From Rudaea sp. (GTDB taxonomy: Bacteria; Pseudomonadota; Gammaproteobacteria; Xanthomonadales; Rhodanobacteraceae), in contig JAICYA010000006.1 in the NCBI GenBank assembly GCA_025934455.1, positions 1 to 18,081 of the forward strand: DNA of 18,081 nt, read 5' to 3'. Below are positions 15,742-18,081 of the stretch, piece after piece. The notes beneath the pieces are model-generated. The model had not been told where the DNA came from. It searched no databases and saw nothing but the letters and a program-made list of their open reading frames with translations. Positions within the stretch are counted from its first letter, which is position 1. Each line of letters starts with the position of its first letter. The translations under genes were made by a program, and so were the position numbers.

Positions 15742-16362
15742 TTGAACGCCCCCCATTTTTCCACCAAGCAGCGCATCCTGGATTCGGCCGAGTCCCTGTT
15801 CGCGCGCCACGGTTTCGCCGGCGCCTCGCTGCGCCAGGTCACCGCCTCGGCCCAGGTCAACCTGGCAGCGGTCAACTACCATTTCGGTTCCAAGGAAAAC
15901 CTCATCAACGAGGTGTTCCGGCGCCGCCTGGACAGCCTCAACGAGGAGCGGTTGGCGGCGCTCGCGGCCGTGCTGAAGCGGCCACATTTCGGACTTGAAG
16001 ACATCCTTGACGCCTTCGTGCGCCCGGCCTTGGCGCTGTCGATGGCCCATGACGGCGGTGCCGGCTTCGTGCGCGTGTTGGCGCGAGCGTTCGCCGAGCA
16101 CAATGAGCGCCTGCGCAAGTTCCTGCACGACAATTACAGCCACGTTCTGAAGCAATTCGTCGCCGCCTTCGCCCAAGTGCTGCCGCACCTGGACAAGCAG
16201 GAGCTTTACTGGCGCCTGGATATCGTCAGCGGCGCGCTCACCTATGCCATGGCCGATTTCGGCGTGATCAAGCGCCGCCCCGGCATGTCCGAGCTGCAGC
16301 ATCGGGACCTGGCCGCCGAACACCTTATCAAGTTCGCCGCCGCCGGCTTGAAAGCCGGTTGA
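15742..16362 (+). CDS. TetR/AcrR family regulator, PsrA-like
   Basis: This is probably a fatty-acid-responsive repressor. The product is 206 aa. The N-terminal HTH spans about residues 8-55, with KQRILDSAESLFARHGFAGA, SLRQVTASAQ and the recognition-helix region VNLAAVNYHFGSKENLINEV. That last block and the later LRKFLHDNYSHVLKQF and ELYWRLDIVSGALTYAM closely resemble P. aeruginosa PsrA, which represses rpoS-linked and fadBA5 genes and is released by long-chain acyl-CoA or fatty acids (recalled similarity). The start is TTG at 15742, preceded by AAGGA (15730-15734) at 7 bases; no better start exists. A promoter with overlapping inverted repeats lies upstream. The next gene, a beta-oxidation enzyme 42 bases downstream, is the likely target. 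PsrA function is inferred. Confidence 0.85.
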   Translation: MNAPHFSTKQRILDSAESLFARHGFAGASLRQVTASAQVNLAAVNYHFGSKENLINEVFRRRLDSLNEERLAALAAVLKRPHFGLEDILDAFVRPALALSMAHDGGAGFVRVLARAFAEHNERLRKFLHDNYSHVLKQFVAAFAQVLPHLDKQELYWRLDIVSGALTYAMADFGVIKRRPGMSELQHRDLAAEHLIKFAAAGLKAG

Positions 16363-16404
16363 AGTACCCATTCCAAGTCATTGTTTTCGAATCACGAGGT
16401 TTTC

Positions 16405-18081
16405 ATGAGTAATTCTCCGTTGCTGATCCGCAAAGCCGCCGTACTCGGCGCCGGCGTTATGGGTGCGCAGATCGCCGCGCACCTGACCAATGCCAATGTC
16501 GAAACCGTCTTGTTCGACTTGACCGCGAAGGATGGCGATCCCAATTCGATCGTGCTCAAGGCCATCGACAACCTGAAAAAGTTATCGCCCGCCCCGCTCG
16601 CGGACAAATCCCGGGCCGGCGCCATCGTGCCCGCGAATTACGATGCGAATCTGGACTGGCTCGAAGGCTGCGACCTCGTCGTCGAGGCGATCGCCGAGCG
16701 CCTGGACTGGAAGCGCGACCTGTACGCGAAAATCGCCCCATTCGTGAGTCAAAGTGCCATCCTCGCGAGCAATACATCTGGCTTGAGTATCAATGCGTTG
16801 GCGGATGTTCTTGACGAACGACTTCATCATCGGTTCTGTGGCGTGCACTTCTTCAATCCGCCGCGTTACATGCACCTGGTCGAAATCATCCCCTGCGCCA
16901 AAACCGACCCTGCTGTTCTGACCGAGCTCGAAGCCTTTCTCACCACGACGCTGGGCAAAGGTGTGATCTATGCCCGCGACACGCCGAACTTCATCGGCAA
17001 CCGCATCGGTGTGTTCTCGATGCTTGCCACGATGCACCACACCGAGCAGTTCAAGCTCGGCTACGACGTGGTCGACGCCCTGACCGGCCCGGCGATCGGG
17101 CATCCCAAGAGCGCGACCTATCGCACGTCCGACGTCGTTGGCCTGGACACCATGGGCCACGTCATCAAGACCATGGACGACAACCTGCCCAAAGATCCCT
17201 GGCACGACCATTACAAGGTGCCAGCCGTGGTGCAGGCGCTGGTCGCCAAGGGTGCCCTGGGCCAGAAAACCGGCGCCGGATTTTTCCGCAAGGTCGGCAA
17301 GGACATCCTTGTCCTCGATCCGGCTAAAGCAGACTACGTGCCGCAGACCGGCAAGGTCAGCGACGAGGTCGCCGCGATCCTGAAACTGAAAACACCGGCC
17401 GAGCAGTTCGCCAAACTGCGTGCGAGCAACGACCCGCAGGCGCAATTCCTGTGGGCCATTCACCGCGACCTGTTCCACTACGCCGCGTATTGGCTCGGCG
17501 ACATCGCCGCCAGCGCGCGCGACATCGACTTCGCGATGCGCTGGGGCTACGGCTGGAAGCTCGGCCCGTTCGAGACCTGGCAGGCGGCCGGCTGGGCTGA
17601 CGTGGCCAAGTGGATTTCCGAGGACATCGCCGCAGGCAAGGCCATGAGCAGCGCTCCCCTGCCCGCTTGGGCAACCGATCCAAAGCGGACTGGCGTGCAC
17701 GATGCAGCCGGTTCGTGGTCCGCGGCGACGGGCAAGCAGGTGCCGGTATCGAAGGCGCCAGTCTACAAACGCCAGTTGTTCCCGCAGACCGTACTCGGAA
17801 CCAAATCCGATACCGGCAAGACGGTTTTCGAAACCGACGACGTGCGCCTGTGGAACCTCGGCAGCGACGACATCGCCATCCTGTCGTTCAAGAGCAAGAT
17901 GCACACCATCGGCGCGGGCGTGCTCGACGGCGTGCAGCGTGCCGTGGACGAGGCTGAACGCGGCTTCAAGGCGATGGTCGTCTGGCAGGACTCCGAACCG
18001 TTCAGCGTCGGCGCCAACCTCAAGGAAGCCGGCGCCATGTTCCAGAGCGGCAAGACCGCGGAGTTCGATGCCTTCATCCAT
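16405..18081 (+). CDS. 3-hydroxyacyl-CoA dehydrogenase/enoyl-CoA hydratase fusion, FadN type (cut by window edge)
   Basis: This fused beta-oxidation enzyme should hydrate 2-enoyl-CoA and oxidise 3-hydroxyacyl-CoA to 3-ketoacyl-CoA with NAD+. In the window are 559 codons with no stop. The dehydrogenase comes first: GAGVMG dinucleotide loop (15-20), VVEAIAERLDWK (92-103), SNTSG (122-126), catalytic His148 (GVHFFNPPRYMHLVE) with Glu160, and TPNFIGNRIG (193-202). A second C-terminal dehydrogenase-like part follows (about 340-410). The crotonase domain begins about 475-490, with the oxyanion-loop-like FSVGANLKEA (533-542), and is truncated. This order is that of Bacillus FadN, the reverse of E. 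coli FadB. ATG 16405 has GAGG 5 bases upstream. It likely shares a transcript with the PsrA-like gene; a thiolase gene may lie beyond the edge. Confidence 0.93.
   Translation, partial: MSNSPLLIRKAAVLGAGVMGAQIAAHLTNANVETVLFDLTAKDGDPNSIVLKAIDNLKKLSPAPLADKSRAGAIVPANYDANLDWLEGCDLVVEAIAERLDWKRDLYAKIAPFVSQSAILASNTSGLSINALADVLDERLHHRFCGVHFFNPPRYMHLVEIIPCAKTDPAVLTELEAFLTTTLGKGVIYARDTPNFIGNRIGVFSMLATMHHTEQFKLGYDVVDALTGPAIGHPKSATYRTSDVVGLDTMGHVIKTMDDNLPKDPWHDHYKVPAVVQALVAKGALGQKTGAGFFRKVGKDILVLDPAKADYVPQTGKVSDEVAAILKLKTPAEQFAKLRASNDPQAQFLWAIHRDLFHYAAYWLGDIAASARDIDFAMRWGYGWKLGPFETWQAAGWADVAKWISEDIAAGKAMSSAPLPAWATDPKRTGVHDAAGSWSAATGKQVPVSKAPVYKRQLFPQTVLGTKSDTGKTVFETDDVRLWNLGSDDIAILSFKSKMHTIGAGVLDGVQRAVDEAERGFKAMVVWQDSEPFSVGANLKEAGAMFQSGKTAEFDAFIH

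Noticed and set aside
16343..16358. CCGGCT/AGCCGG hairpin at the 3' end of the TetR-family gene
   Set aside because: The 6-pair stem lies within codons and has no following T-run. The downstream gene probably shares the transcript, so a terminator is unlikely.
16582..18081. 499-codon open frame on the minus strand opposite the beta-oxidation gene, running to the window edge
   Set aside because: The plus strand clearly encodes a full dehydrogenase with all motifs. The antisense frame has low-complexity His/Arg/Gly-rich content typical of the mirror of a high-GC gene, and no recognisable domain.

Overview
The window is high-GC bacterial chromosome, densely packed, with no rRNA, tRNA, CRISPR array, transposase or phage gene visible. 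Gene content and order (ndk-rlmN-pilW-rodZ-yfgM-bamB-der, a MoeB with an N-terminal rhodanese domain, a DUF1244 protein, and a PsrA-like regulator beside a fused beta-oxidation gene) point to a gammaproteobacterium, most likely of the Xanthomonadales/Lysobacterales (Rhodanobacteraceae or a relative). That placement is inferred from gene families and recall, not from a search. No gap between genes exceeds 288 bases.

Region 1 (1-4100, minus strand). The start of guaB (cut by the window edge) follows a complete tripartite TRAP transporter operon. In transcription order this is a TatT-like lipoprotein, the DctP binding protein, the DctQ small permease and the DctM large permease. The last three overlap by 4 bases each (GTGA, ATGA). 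A TatT partner marks this as a TPAT-type (TPR-protein-associated) TRAP system. Its binding protein has Trp where most DctP proteins have the substrate-clamping Arg.

Region 2 (4101-5431). folD (minus) and a small DUF1244 gene (plus) diverge from a 106-base spacer holding promoter-like elements for both.

Region 3 (5437-15453, minus strand, ten genes). In transcription order: ndk, rlmN, pilW, rodZ, yfgM, bamB, der, mobA, moeA, and a rhodanese-ThiF MoeB. Envelope assembly (BamB, YfgM), cell shape (RodZ), type IV pili (PilW), 50S ribosome assembly (Der), rRNA/tRNA methylation (RlmN) and nucleotide balance (Ndk) run straight into molybdenum-cofactor genes. The usual ispG-hisS pair between rodZ and yfgM is missing. 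A pair of oppositely oriented REP-like hairpins separates bamB from der.

Region 4 (15454-18081, plus strand). A PsrA-like TetR-family regulator has a good sigma70-type promoter. An ATCGTTTG/CAAACGAT inverted repeat and an AACGATCGTT palindrome lie across it, arguing for autoregulation. It is followed after 42 bases by a fused 3-hydroxyacyl-CoA dehydrogenase/enoyl-CoA hydratase in the FadN domain order, which runs off the window. Together they look like a fatty-acid-responsive beta-oxidation locus.

No wholly new multi-gene system is evident. The most notable points are the TPAT transporter with an altered ligand pocket, the regulator operator, the REP pair, and start codons that may be leaderless.
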